From Streptomyces solicavernae (GTDB lineage Bacteria; Actinomycetota; Actinomycetes; Streptomycetales; Streptomycetaceae): DNA of 64,000 bases. Below, piece by piece: positions 52,224 through 60,034 of this stretch. Made by a program: the position numbers and the translations under genes. The stretch's first letter is position 1. Each line of letters begins with the position of its first letter. The notes below the pieces were generated by a model. It saw only the letters and a list, made by a program, of their open reading frames with translations. It searched no databases and was not told the DNA's origin. The stretch is from NCBI RefSeq assembly GCF_029968095.1, contig NZ_JASCIR010000010.1:1-64000 (forward strand), written 5' to 3'.

Positions 52224-54386
52224 ATGCGGCCCTCATCCAAGATCGAACGCACGGTGGCGCCCTTCGAGGTCGTCAGCCCGTACCAGCCCAGCGGTGACCA
52301 GCCCACCGCTATCGCCGACCTCGACCGACGCATCCGAGCGGGCGAGAAGGACGTCGTCCTGCTCGGCGCGACCGGCACCGGCAAGTCCGCCACCACCGCG
52401 TGGATGATCGAGAAGCTGCAGCGCCCCACCCTCGTGATGGCGCCGAACAAGACCCTGGCGGCCCAGCTGGCCAACGAGTTCCGCGAACTCCTGCCGAACA
52501 ACGCCGTCGAATACTTCGTCTCGTACTACGACTACTACCAACCAGAGGCGTACGTCCCGCAGTCGGACACCTACATCGAGAAGGACTCCTCGATCAACGA
52601 GGAGGTGGAGCGCCTGCGCCACTCCGCCACCAACTCGCTGCTCACCCGGCGCGACGTAGTGGTGGTCGCCTCCGTCTCCTGCATCTACGGCCTGGGCACG
52701 CCGCAGGAGTACGTCGACCGCATGGTCTCGCTCAAGATCGGGGACGAGCTCGACCGCGACGAACTCCTGCGCCGCTTCGTCGACATCCAGTACACGCGCA
52801 ACGACCTCGCCTTCACACGCGGCACCTTCCGCGTCCGCGGCGACACCATCGAGATCTTCCCGGTGTACGAGGAACTCGCGGTCCGCATCGAGATGTTCGG
52901 CGACGAGATCGAGGCCCTCTCCACCCTGCACCCCCTCACCGGCGAGGTCATCAGCGACGACGAGCAGCTGTACGTCTTCCCCGCCTCCCACTACGTCGCC
53001 GGCCCCGAACGCATGGAGAAGGCGGTCAACGGCATCGAGAAGGAGCTGGACGAGCGCCTCGCCGAGCTGGAGAAGCAGGGCAAGATGCTGGAGGCCCAGC
53101 GCCTGCGCATGCGCACCACGTACGACCTGGAGATGCTCCGCCAGATCGGCTCCTGCTCCGGCATCGAGAACTACTCGATGCACTTCGACGACCGCGGGCC
53201 CGGCACGCCCCCGCACACCCTCCTCGACTACTTCCCGGACGACTTCCTGCTCGTCCTGGACGAGTCCCATGTGACCGTGCCGCAGATCGGAGCCATGTAC
53301 GAGGGCGACGCCTCCCGCAAGCGCACCCTCGTCGACCACGGCTTCCGGCTGCCCTCCGCGCTCGACAACCGCCCCCTCAAGTGGGAGGAGTTCCAGGAGC
53401 GCATCGGCCAGAGTGTGTACCTCTCGGCCACTCCCGGGGCGTACGAGCTCTCGCGCGGAGACGGGCACGTCGAGCAGATCATCCGCCCCACCGGCCTGGT
53501 CGACCCGGAGGTCGTCGTCAAACCCACGGAGGGCCAGATCGACGACCTGGTGCACGAGATCCGCACCCGGGCGGAGAAGGACGAGCGCGTCCTCGTCACC
53601 ACGCTCACCAAGAAGATGGCCGAGGACCTCACGGACTACTTCCTCGAACTGGGCATCCAGGTCCGCTACCTGCACAGCGACGTCGACACCCTGCGCCGTG
53701 TCGAGCTGCTGCGCGAGCTGCGCGCGGGCGAGTTCGACGTCCTGGTCGGCATCAACCTCCTCCGTGAGGGCCTCGACCTGCCCGAGGTCTCCCTGGTGGC
53801 GATCCTCGACGCCGACAAGGAGGGCTTCCTGCGCTCCGGCACCTCCCTGATCCAGACCATCGGCCGCGCGGCGCGCAATGTCTCCGGCCAGGTCCATATG
53901 TACGCGGACAAGATCACCCCGGCCATGGAGCGGGCGATCGACGAGACCAACCGGCGCCGCGAGAAGCAGATCGCGTACAACAAGGCGAACGGGATCGACC
54001 CGCAGCCGCTCCGCAAGAAGATCAACGACATCGTGTCGGCCATCGCTCGCGAGGAGGTCGACACGGAGGAGCTCCTCGGCTCCGGTTACCGCCAGACCAA
54101 GGACGGCAAGGGCGCCAAGGCCCCGGTGCCGTCGCTCGGTGCGGGGAAGGGGCAGGGCGCCAAGGGGGGCACTTCGGCCAAGTCGGGCAAGGCGGCCAAG
54201 GGCAAGGCCGAGCAGGTACCGACGGACCGGCCCGCGGCCCAACTCGCCGAGCAGATCGAGGAGATGACCGACCGGATGCGCGCCGCGGCCGCGGACCTCC
54301 AGTTCGAGGTCGCCGCCCGGCTGCGCGACGAGGTGTCCGAGATGAAGAAGGAGCTGCGGCAGATGAAGGAGGCGGGCCTCGCCTGA
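52224..54386 (+). CDS. uvrB: Excinuclease ABC subunit B
   Basis: 720 residues. Helicase motif I is [15 protein letters not shown], the beta-hairpin region (about 88-115) has [20 protein letters not shown], motif [15 protein letters not shown], and motifs [20 protein letters not shown] and [11 protein letters not shown]. The UvrC-interacting coiled-coil UVR motif is at the end ([26 protein letters not shown]). The linker before it (about 645-680) is a Lys/Gly-rich low-complexity stretch ([22 protein letters not shown]). It finds and verifies damage in nucleotide excision repair. The start ATG 52224 is fixed by the promoter. Confidence 0.98.
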   Translation: MRPSSKIERTVAPFEVVSPYQPSGDQPTAIADLDRRIRAGEKDVVLLGATGTGKSATTAWMIEKLQRPTLVMAPNKTLAAQLANEFRELLPNNAVEYFVSYYDYYQPEAYVPQSDTYIEKDSSINEEVERLRHSATNSLLTRRDVVVVASVSCIYGLGTPQEYVDRMVSLKIGDELDRDELLRRFVDIQYTRNDLAFTRGTFRVRGDTIEIFPVYEELAVRIEMFGDEIEALSTLHPLTGEVISDDEQLYVFPASHYVAGPERMEKAVNGIEKELDERLAELEKQGKMLEAQRLRMRTTYDLEMLRQIGSCSGIENYSMHFDDRGPGTPPHTLLDYFPDDFLLVLDESHVTVPQIGAMYEGDASRKRTLVDHGFRLPSALDNRPLKWEEFQERIGQSVYLSATPGAYELSRGDGHVEQIIRPTGLVDPEVVVKPTEGQIDDLVHEIRTRAEKDERVLVTTLTKKMAEDLTDYFLELGIQVRYLHSDVDTLRRVELLRELRAGEFDVLVGINLLREGLDLPEVSLVAILDADKEGFLRSGTSLIQTIGRAARNVSGQVHMYADKITPAMERAIDETNRRREKQIAYNKANGIDPQPLRKKINDIVSAIAREEVDTEELLGSGYRQTKDGKGAKAPVPSLGAGKGQGAKGGTSAKSGKAAKGKAEQVPTDRPAAQLAEQIEEMTDRMRAAAADLQFEVAARLRDEVSEMKKELRQMKEAGLA

Positions 54387-54513
54387 CGGCGGCGGGGAAC
54401 GCCCGCGCCCGCCGGCTCTGTCCGGCCGGAGCCGACCGGCCGGGCGGCGTCGGCCGGCGGAGTTGGCCGGATGTGTTGCAAGACCGCCACAAAGCGTGGT
54501 CCGGACTGCGGCG

Positions 54514-54536
54514 CTGTCAGTGCCACTGCGTAGGGT
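54514..54536 (+). promoter_or_regulatory. DNA-damage (PafBC-type) promoter before terD
   Basis: CTGTCAGTGC (54514-54523), 7 nt, TAGGGT (54531-54536). The -10 is closer to the vegetative consensus than the others. The terD start is 60 nt downstream with an RBS, so unlike uvrB this transcript has a leader. Confidence 0.7.
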
Positions 54537-54595
54537 GCTGATCAACCGCATCTGTGGCGGTTGGTCGTAGGGGAAGGTTCGAGAGGGGACAGCGC

Positions 54596-55174
54596 GTGTC
54601 GGTCAACATGACGAAGGGGCAGGCGATCAGCCTGCAGAAGAACGACGGGGGCACCCTGACCGCGGTGCGCATGGGGCTCGGCTGGCAGGCGGCGCAGCGC
54701 CGCGGCCTGTTCGGATCCCGGACCAAGGAGGTCGACCTCGACGCGTCGGCGGTGCTGTTCGCCGACCAGCAGCCGGTGGACGTGGTGTTCTTCCGCCACC
54801 TCGTCAGCGACGACGGCTCGGTCCGGCACACCGGTGACAACCTCGTCGGCGGCGTCGGCCAGGGCGGGGACGACGAGGCGATCCTCGTCGACCTGCAGCG
54901 CGTCCCGGTCCACATCGACCAGATCGTCTTCACGGTGAACTCCTTCACCGGCCAGACCTTCCAGGAGGTGCAGAACGCCTTCTGCCGCCTGGTGGACGAG
55001 ACGAACGGCCAGGAGATGTCCCGGTACACGCTGGACGGCGGCGGCCAGTACACCGCTCAGATCATGGCCAAGGTGCACCGCACCGGCTCCGGTTGGTCCA
55101 TGACGGCCCTCGGAACCCCGGCCAACGGCCGCACCTTCCAGGACCTGATGCCGTCGATCCTGCCGCACCTGTAA
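54596..55174 (+). CDS. TerD-family protein
   Basis: 192 residues, one TerD domain. Calcium-site acidic residues are visible in VDLDASAVLF and RHTGDNLVGGVGQGGDDEAILVDLQRVP, then HIDQIVFTVNSFTGQTFQEVQNAFCRLVD. TerD proteins bind Ca2+ and assemble in stress-response complexes (tellurite, phage, DNA-damage phenotypes). The GTG start has GAGGGGA 6 nt upstream. It is preceded by a damage-type promoter and followed 132 bp later by a TerD-hybrid protein, so it starts a ter block. Confidence 0.9.
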   Translation: MSVNMTKGQAISLQKNDGGTLTAVRMGLGWQAAQRRGLFGSRTKEVDLDASAVLFADQQPVDVVFFRHLVSDDGSVRHTGDNLVGGVGQGGDDEAILVDLQRVPVHIDQIVFTVNSFTGQTFQEVQNAFCRLVDETNGQEMSRYTLDGGGQYTAQIMAKVHRTGSGWSMTALGTPANGRTFQDLMPSILPHL

Positions 55175-55306
55175 GCACCGGGTGCCCGGACCGTCGTGTA
55201 CGCGTCGGGGCGTCAACTACCGTTCTGGCGACGGCAGTTGGATCGAAGCCCGGAGTGCCGGCGTCGGTGGCCACTGAAGAGAAGCGCAACGAGGGGAACC
55301 AAGGCG

Positions 55307-57577
55307 ATGACGGCCGAGCTGGTCAGGGGCCAGAACCACGTACTGCCCCAGACCCGACTGGAGATCCGGGTGTCGGCCGGCCGGCCGGTCGTGGCGGGCG
55401 CGACGCTCAGCGACGAGCACGGCAAGGTCCGCGGCGCCGACTGGGTGGCCCATCCCGCGTCCCCCGGAATGCCCGGCCTCGAAGTATCCAAGCAGGCCGC
55501 CGCGGACCACCGGCTCGCCGTCGACCTCGGCGCCCTGCCGCCCGGCGCGGAGCGCGTCAGCATCCTGCTGGCCCTGCCCTTCGCGGACGGGGCCCCGGCA
55601 GCCGGCGCAGGGGAGGACCCGGCCAGGTTCGGCGCGCTGGCGGCACCCTTCGTCGCGGTGACCGGACTCGACGGCTCCGAGATCGCCAGCTACACCATCA
55701 CCGATCTCGACGCCGAGTCCGCGGTGGTGGCCCTGGAGCTGTACCGCAGGCAGGGCGCCTGGAAGGTGCGCGCCGTGGGCCAGGGATACGCGGGCGGGCT
55801 CGCCGCGATGCTCACCGACCAGGGGCTGTCCGACGGCCCGTCGCTGGCCACCGAGATCCTGGACGCCGTGGCGCGCGGTATGGCCCGTTCCGTCGCGGCG
55901 CCCCCGCAGCGCACCACCGAGGCCGACCGGCTGCGGCACTCGGCGCAGGCCGCGCAGCCCGCCGCCCAGGAGGCCCACAGCGCGGCGGCAGCACCGTCCG
56001 CCAACTCCGCGCGTCCTGCGGCGACTTTCGCGCCCGAGGGGCACGTCGCGCAGCCGCCGTCCCCCACATCGGCCGACGACGGCACTGCTCCGCAGCCGCC
56101 CGCCACCGCCCCGTCGCCCGAAGCGCCGGCGCCCCTCGCCCCCGAAAGCCAGGACGACCCGCACGGTCAGGACGGCCTGCCGAGTCAGGGTGCCCCGCGG
56201 GGTCAGGGTGACCGGCACATCAGCCACGACCAGGACCGCCACGACCAGGACCGCCACGACCAGGACCGCCTCGGCCAGCCCCACCACCCCGATCCGCAGC
56301 CCGACCGCCCCGAGTCGCAGTCCGCCGCCCCGGCGTCCACGGGCGGCCCCGTCGACTACACCCACCCCGCTCGCCGTGCGGCCGCACCGCCCGCGGCCGC
56401 GGCCGCGCCGGTCGCGCAGCCCGCGCAGCCGGGGCAGCCCGCGCAACCGGTTGCCGGTGACGCGACCGGCTGGTCCATGGAGGAGCGGCTCTACAACCAG
56501 GTGTGGGGCATGTTCGAGGACCTGGCCCGCACCGTCGCCGCGTTCCGCAGCGCCGTGGACTTCGCCGAGTCCCGCATGGAGCAGGAGCTCGATCAGGTCC
56601 TCACCGACCCGCGCAGCCGGATCAGCGGGCAGGGCGACGCCGCGCGTGCGGCGGCCCGCGCCAAGCAGGCCAAGCTGGTCGAGCAGGCCAGGGAGGTCCT
56701 GGACCGGGACCTCGCCCAGCTCGCCGCGGAGGCCGAGGTGGTCGAGCCCGCCCTGCCGCCGTCCTTCGCGTCCTGGGACAACCCGGTCTGGCACGCGTAC
56801 CGCGTCCCGATGGAGCCGCCCATGGCGCTGCGCCTGGGCGACCTGAGACTGCCCGAGTCCGCCGAGCTGCGGATCCCGATGCTGATCAGGCTGCCACTGG
56901 AGCGCGGACTCTGGATCGACAGCGGACGCACCGCCTCCTCGGCGACCGGCTCGTTCGCCGACGGCGACGACCTGCGCCGCCTCGCCGTGGACACGGCGGT
57001 CGCGCACGCCGCCCGCCTGCTCGCCGTCTATCCGCCCGGCGACTTCGCGGTGCACGTCATCGACCCTGCGGGCGCCGCGGCGGGACCGCTCACGCCGCTG
57101 CGCGACGCGGGCGTGCTCGCCGAGCCGCCCGCCGCGGGAGCGGCCGGAGTGTCCGAGGTGCTGGCCCGGCTGACGCGCCGGGTCGACCTGGTGCAGATGG
57201 CGGTACGGGCACGTGCCACCGACTCGCTGCCGCCCGACGTGGACACGGCGGAGCAGCTGCTGATCGTCAACGACTTCCCGCACGGCTTCGACGACCGGGC
57301 CGTGACCCAGCTGCGGTACCTCGCCGACGAGGGCCCGGCCGTCGGCGTGCACCTGATGATGGTCGCCGACCGTGAGGACGCCGCGGAGTACGGTCCGGTC
57401 CTCGACCCGCTGTGGCGCTCGCTGCTGCGGCTCACACCGGTGCCCGACGACCACCTCGCGGACCCGTGGGTCGGTCATGCGTGGACGTACGAGCCCTCGC
57501 TCACACCGCCCGGCAGTCAGGTGCTCGGCGACGTCCTGGCCCGGGTCGCGGACGCGCGCAGAGCCTGGGGCCGCTGA
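55307..57577 (+). CDS. Large TerD hybrid with coiled coil and FtsK-like C-terminus
   Basis: 756 residues. An N-terminal TerD domain (about 5-180; LPQTRLEIRVSAGRPVVAGATLSD, VALELYRRQGAWKVRAVGQGY) is followed by a disordered Pro/Ala/Gln linker (about 190-385) that contains an HDQDR repeat. A helical coil (about 388-485, WSMEERLYNQVWGMFEDLAR ... AREVLDRDLAQLAAEAEVV) follows. The C-terminal part (about 490-756) resembles the domain of FtsK/SpoIIIE translocases (AYRVPMEPPMALRLGDLRLP; LLIVNDFPHGFDDRAVTQLRYLADEGPAVGVHLMMVADRED). The expected P-loop position reads LERGLWIDSGRTASSATGS, without a clear GKS/T. It may be a scaffold that uses a pseudo-ATPase. Confidence 0.8.
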   Translation: MTAELVRGQNHVLPQTRLEIRVSAGRPVVAGATLSDEHGKVRGADWVAHPASPGMPGLEVSKQAAADHRLAVDLGALPPGAERVSILLALPFADGAPAAGAGEDPARFGALAAPFVAVTGLDGSEIASYTITDLDAESAVVALELYRRQGAWKVRAVGQGYAGGLAAMLTDQGLSDGPSLATEILDAVARGMARSVAAPPQRTTEADRLRHSAQAAQPAAQEAHSAAAAPSANSARPAATFAPEGHVAQPPSPTSADDGTAPQPPATAPSPEAPAPLAPESQDDPHGQDGLPSQGAPRGQGDRHISHDQDRHDQDRHDQDRLGQPHHPDPQPDRPESQSAAPASTGGPVDYTHPARRAAAPPAAAAAPVAQPAQPGQPAQPVAGDATGWSMEERLYNQVWGMFEDLARTVAAFRSAVDFAESRMEQELDQVLTDPRSRISGQGDAARAAARAKQAKLVEQAREVLDRDLAQLAAEAEVVEPALPPSFASWDNPVWHAYRVPMEPPMALRLGDLRLPESAELRIPMLIRLPLERGLWIDSGRTASSATGSFADGDDLRRLAVDTAVAHAARLLAVYPPGDFAVHVIDPAGAAAGPLTPLRDAGVLAEPPAAGAAGVSEVLARLTRRVDLVQMAVRARATDSLPPDVDTAEQLLIVNDFPHGFDDRAVTQLRYLADEGPAVGVHLMMVADREDAAEYGPVLDPLWRSLLRLTPVPDDHLADPWVGHAWTYEPSLTPPGSQVLGDVLARVADARRAWGR
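56225..56269 (+). repeat. 15-bp tandem repeat in the TerD hybrid linker
   Basis: Three perfect CACGACCAGGACCGC units encode His-Asp-Gln-Asp-Arg. Confidence 0.95.
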
Positions 57578-57680
57578 GGCGGGCCGGGGGCCTGCTCGCT
57601 CCCAGGATGCGGGTTTTGCTCACGACCTCGGCCGCAAAACCCCTCTGACCTGCAACTTTGGTTTGTGCTTTACTTCACGC

Positions 57681-57710
57681 TTTACCTTTCCTTGGTAGTT
57701 CGCGTACTCT
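57681..57710 (+). promoter_or_regulatory. terC promoter
   Basis: TTTACC (57681-57686), an 18-nt spacer, TACTCT (57705-57710), ending 8 nt before the riboswitch. Confidence 0.55.
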
Positions 57711-57718
57711 TCATCTCG

Positions 57719-57836
57719 CGGAGGGGAGTACTCCCTGAATGCGGCGTTCCCGTCAGTACGGACCTGGGCCAGGTCCCGGGGCGTCGGCCCGTCGGTGTCC
57801 GTGAGAGCGGCGCCTCGGGTGGAAGAGACCTCCGGC
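57719..57836 (+). promoter_or_regulatory. yybP-ykoY manganese riboswitch
   Basis: The 5' element CGGAGGGGAGTA (57719-57730) and the 3' element GAAGAGACCTCCG (57822-57834) are the conserved P1-flanking parts of the yybP-ykoY Mn2+ riboswitch. P1 is CGGAGG (57719-57724) with CCTCCG (57829-57834). Between them lie GC-rich paired arms. The 3' strand CCTCCGGC (57829-57836) is also a perfect 8-bp complement of the terC RBS GCCGGAGG (57871-57878). This gives a simple ON switch: Mn2+ stabilises P1 and frees the RBS. TerC-family genes are known targets of this riboswitch class. Confidence 0.85.
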
Positions 57837-57882
57837 AGCGACGACGCTGGTGTTTGTGCCGTTACGTACTGCCGGAGGCGCA

Positions 57883-58965
57883 GTGGATGTTTCTCTGACC
57901 CTATGGGTCCTCACGATCGTGGGTCTGTGTGCCCTGATCGGTGCCGACTTTTTCATCGGGCGCAAGCCCCATGACGTGTCCATCAAGGAAGCCGGAATCT
58001 GGACGGTCGTCTGGATCGTCCTCGCCGGCCTCTTCGGTGTCGGCCTGCTGATCTGGGGCGGCGGACAGCCCGCCGGCGAGTTCTTCGCCGGCTTCATCAC
58101 CGAGAAGTCGCTGAGCGTCGACAACCTCTTCGTCTTCGTCCTGATCATGGGCAAGTTTGCGGTGCCCTCGCAGTACCAGCAGCGAGTGCTGCTCGTCGGT
58201 GTCCTGATCGCCCTGGTGCTCCGAGCGATCTTCATCGCCGCCGGCGCCGCGATCATCGCCAGCTTCTCCTGGGTGTTCTACATCTTCGGCGCGTTCCTGA
58301 TCTGGACCGCCTGGAAGCTGATCCAGGAGGCCCGCGCCGACGAGCCCGAGGAGGAGTACGAGGAGAACAAGCTGCTGAAGGCGGCCGAGAAGCGCTTCGG
58401 CGTGGCCGACCGCTACCACGGCACCAAGCTGTGGATCCAGCAGAACGGCAAGAAGGTCATGACGCCGATGCTGGTCGTCATGCTGGCGATCGGCACGACC
58501 GACGTCCTCTTCGCCCTCGACTCCATCCCCGCGATCTTCGGCCTGACCCAGGACCCGTACATCGTCTTCACCGCCAACGCCTTTGCCCTGATGGGTCTGC
58601 GGCAGCTGTACTTCCTCATCGGCGGACTGCTGAAGAAGCTGGTCCACCTGAGCTACGGCCTGTCGGTCATCCTCGGCTTCATCGGCGTGAAGCTGGTCCT
58701 GCACGCACTGCACGAGAACGGCGTGCACGTGCCGGAGATCTCGATTCCGTTCTCGCTGGGCGTCATCTGCGCCGTGCTGATCGTCACGACGATCACCAGC
58801 CTGATCGCCTCGAAGAAGCAGGACGCCCAGGAGGCCCAGGAGGCCCAGGAGGCCGCCAAGGGCGGGGCTGACCTGCCGAGCGGCGAACCGTCCCAGGCCA
58901 AGCAGCTCAGGACCGAAGACGGTCCGGCGAAGTCCGAGCGCTCGAAGGACGACATAGAGGCCTGA
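57883..58965 (+). CDS. TerC-family membrane protein (probable metal exporter)
   Basis: 360 residues, about nine membrane helices. The signature acidic motif occurs twice: LSVDNLFVFVLIM (about 70) and FALDSIPAIFG (about 210), the two metal-site helices of the TerC/Alx fold. The C-terminal 50 residues are a charged tail with a 9-bp-repeat-encoded AQEAQEAQEA. The GTG start lies 4 nt after GCCGGAGG, the element masked by the riboswitch. With the Mn2+ riboswitch, a role in Mn2+ export or metallation of secreted proteins is likely. It may also be linked to the Ter complex. Confidence 0.92.
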   Translation: MDVSLTLWVLTIVGLCALIGADFFIGRKPHDVSIKEAGIWTVVWIVLAGLFGVGLLIWGGGQPAGEFFAGFITEKSLSVDNLFVFVLIMGKFAVPSQYQQRVLLVGVLIALVLRAIFIAAGAAIIASFSWVFYIFGAFLIWTAWKLIQEARADEPEEEYEENKLLKAAEKRFGVADRYHGTKLWIQQNGKKVMTPMLVVMLAIGTTDVLFALDSIPAIFGLTQDPYIVFTANAFALMGLRQLYFLIGGLLKKLVHLSYGLSVILGFIGVKLVLHALHENGVHVPEISIPFSLGVICAVLIVTTITSLIASKKQDAQEAQEAQEAAKGGADLPSGEPSQAKQLRTEDGPAKSERSKDDIEA

Positions 58966-59001
58966 CGGCCCGACGGTCGGCCCTCCGAGGATCACGGCCA
59001 C

Positions 59002-59049
59002 GGCGACAGCCCGTCTCCGCCCCGCACGGGGTGTGGACGGGCTGTCGCC
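59002..59049 (+). terminator. terC terminator
   Basis: Perfect 14-bp stem GGCGACAGCCCGTC / GACGGGCTGTCGCC with a 20-nt loop that itself holds a CCCC-GCAC-GGGG hairpin. It starts 37 bp after terC. Confidence 0.85.
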
Positions 59050-59081
59050 GATCTGTCGACGCCGCGCGGGAAGGTCGGGAC

Positions 59082-59963
59082 ATGACCTCCTACGAGACGC
59101 AGCTCCCGGTCCGGCTCCTGCACGTCGTCCGCGCCCGACGCCTCACCCCCCGCATGGCCCGCATCACCTTCGGTGGCCCCGACCTCGCGGACTTCCGCCT
59201 CGACGGCCCCGACCAGCAGGTCAAGCTGTACTTCCCCAAGCCGGGCCAGGACCGCCCGCGGCTGCCGGAACCGACGGTCGAGGGCGGCGATCCGATGCGC
59301 TGGTACGAGGAGTTCACCGCGCTCCCCGAGGCGGAGCGGCCCTGGATGCGCAGCTACACCGTGCGCGCCCACGACCCGGCGGACGCCACGATCGACATCG
59401 ACTTCGTCCTGCACGGCGGCGGAGCCGCGGGCCCCGCCACCCGCTGGGCGGCCGCCGCGCAACCCGGCGACATCCTCGGCATGTTCGGTCCCTCCGCCCA
59501 CTTCGCGAAGCCCCTCCCGCTCGGCGCAGCCGACTGGACGCTGCTCGCCGGGGACGAGACGGCACTTCCGGCGCTCGGCACGATCCTCGAAGCCCTGCCG
59601 GAGGGCGCCGAGGCGGTCGCGTACATCGAGGTCCAGGACGCGGCCGACGAGCAGCAATTCACGACCCGCGCCGAACTGACCGTGCACTGGCTGCACCGGG
59701 GCACGGCGCCCGCAGGGCACGCCGGTCTGCTGCTCGACGCGGTACGGGCGGCCACCTTCCCCCACGGCACTGCCTACGCGTGGCTGGCCGGCGAGGCCGG
59801 GGCCGTGCGCGGGCTGCGTCGCCATCTCGTGGGGGAGCGGGGCGTGGCCAAGAAGGACATCGGCTTCGCCGGGTACTGGCGGCTGCGCCGCACCCAGGAC
59901 GACGCCCCCACGGCGGACGACCTGGCCGACGCGCAGGACCTCCTCGCGCAGGCGCAGGCATAG
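59082..59963 (+). CDS. Siderophore-interacting protein (ViuB-like)
   Basis: 293 residues. FAD-binding part: RMARITFGGPDLADF, VKLYFPKPG, RSYTVRAHDP (flavin-binding Arg-x-Tyr-Thr) and GDILGMFGPSAHF. The C-terminal reductase-like part has LLAGDETALPALGTIL and AYAWLAGEAGAVRGLRRHLVGERG. The protein reduces ferric siderophores to release iron in the cytoplasm. The last codons come from a hexamer repeat (AQAQA). No DmdR1-type iron box was found in the short upstream gap, which is mostly the terC terminator. Confidence 0.92.
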   Translation: MTSYETQLPVRLLHVVRARRLTPRMARITFGGPDLADFRLDGPDQQVKLYFPKPGQDRPRLPEPTVEGGDPMRWYEEFTALPEAERPWMRSYTVRAHDPADATIDIDFVLHGGGAAGPATRWAAAAQPGDILGMFGPSAHFAKPLPLGAADWTLLAGDETALPALGTILEALPEGAEAVAYIEVQDAADEQQFTTRAELTVHWLHRGTAPAGHAGLLLDAVRAATFPHGTAYAWLAGEAGAVRGLRRHLVGERGVAKKDIGFAGYWRLRRTQDDAPTADDLADAQDLLAQAQA

Positions 59964-60002
59964 GCCCAGGCCCAGGCCCAGGCATAGGCCCAGGCCCAGG
60001 CC
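59945..60002. repeat. Hexamer repeat after the siderophore-interacting gene
   Basis: About nine CAGGCC units with occasional CATAGG variants; one variant supplies the stop codon TAG. Confidence 0.9.
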
Positions 60003-60034
60003 CTCTGGGGGATCCGGCCGGGCTCGGCTGCACC

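Larger units (their letters stand above)
57578..57882. other. Leader region of terC
   Basis: About 305 bp. The left half (57640-57715) is unusually AT rich for this chromosome and holds the promoter. The right half is the Mn2+ riboswitch and the expression platform. No coding sequence. Confidence 0.8.
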
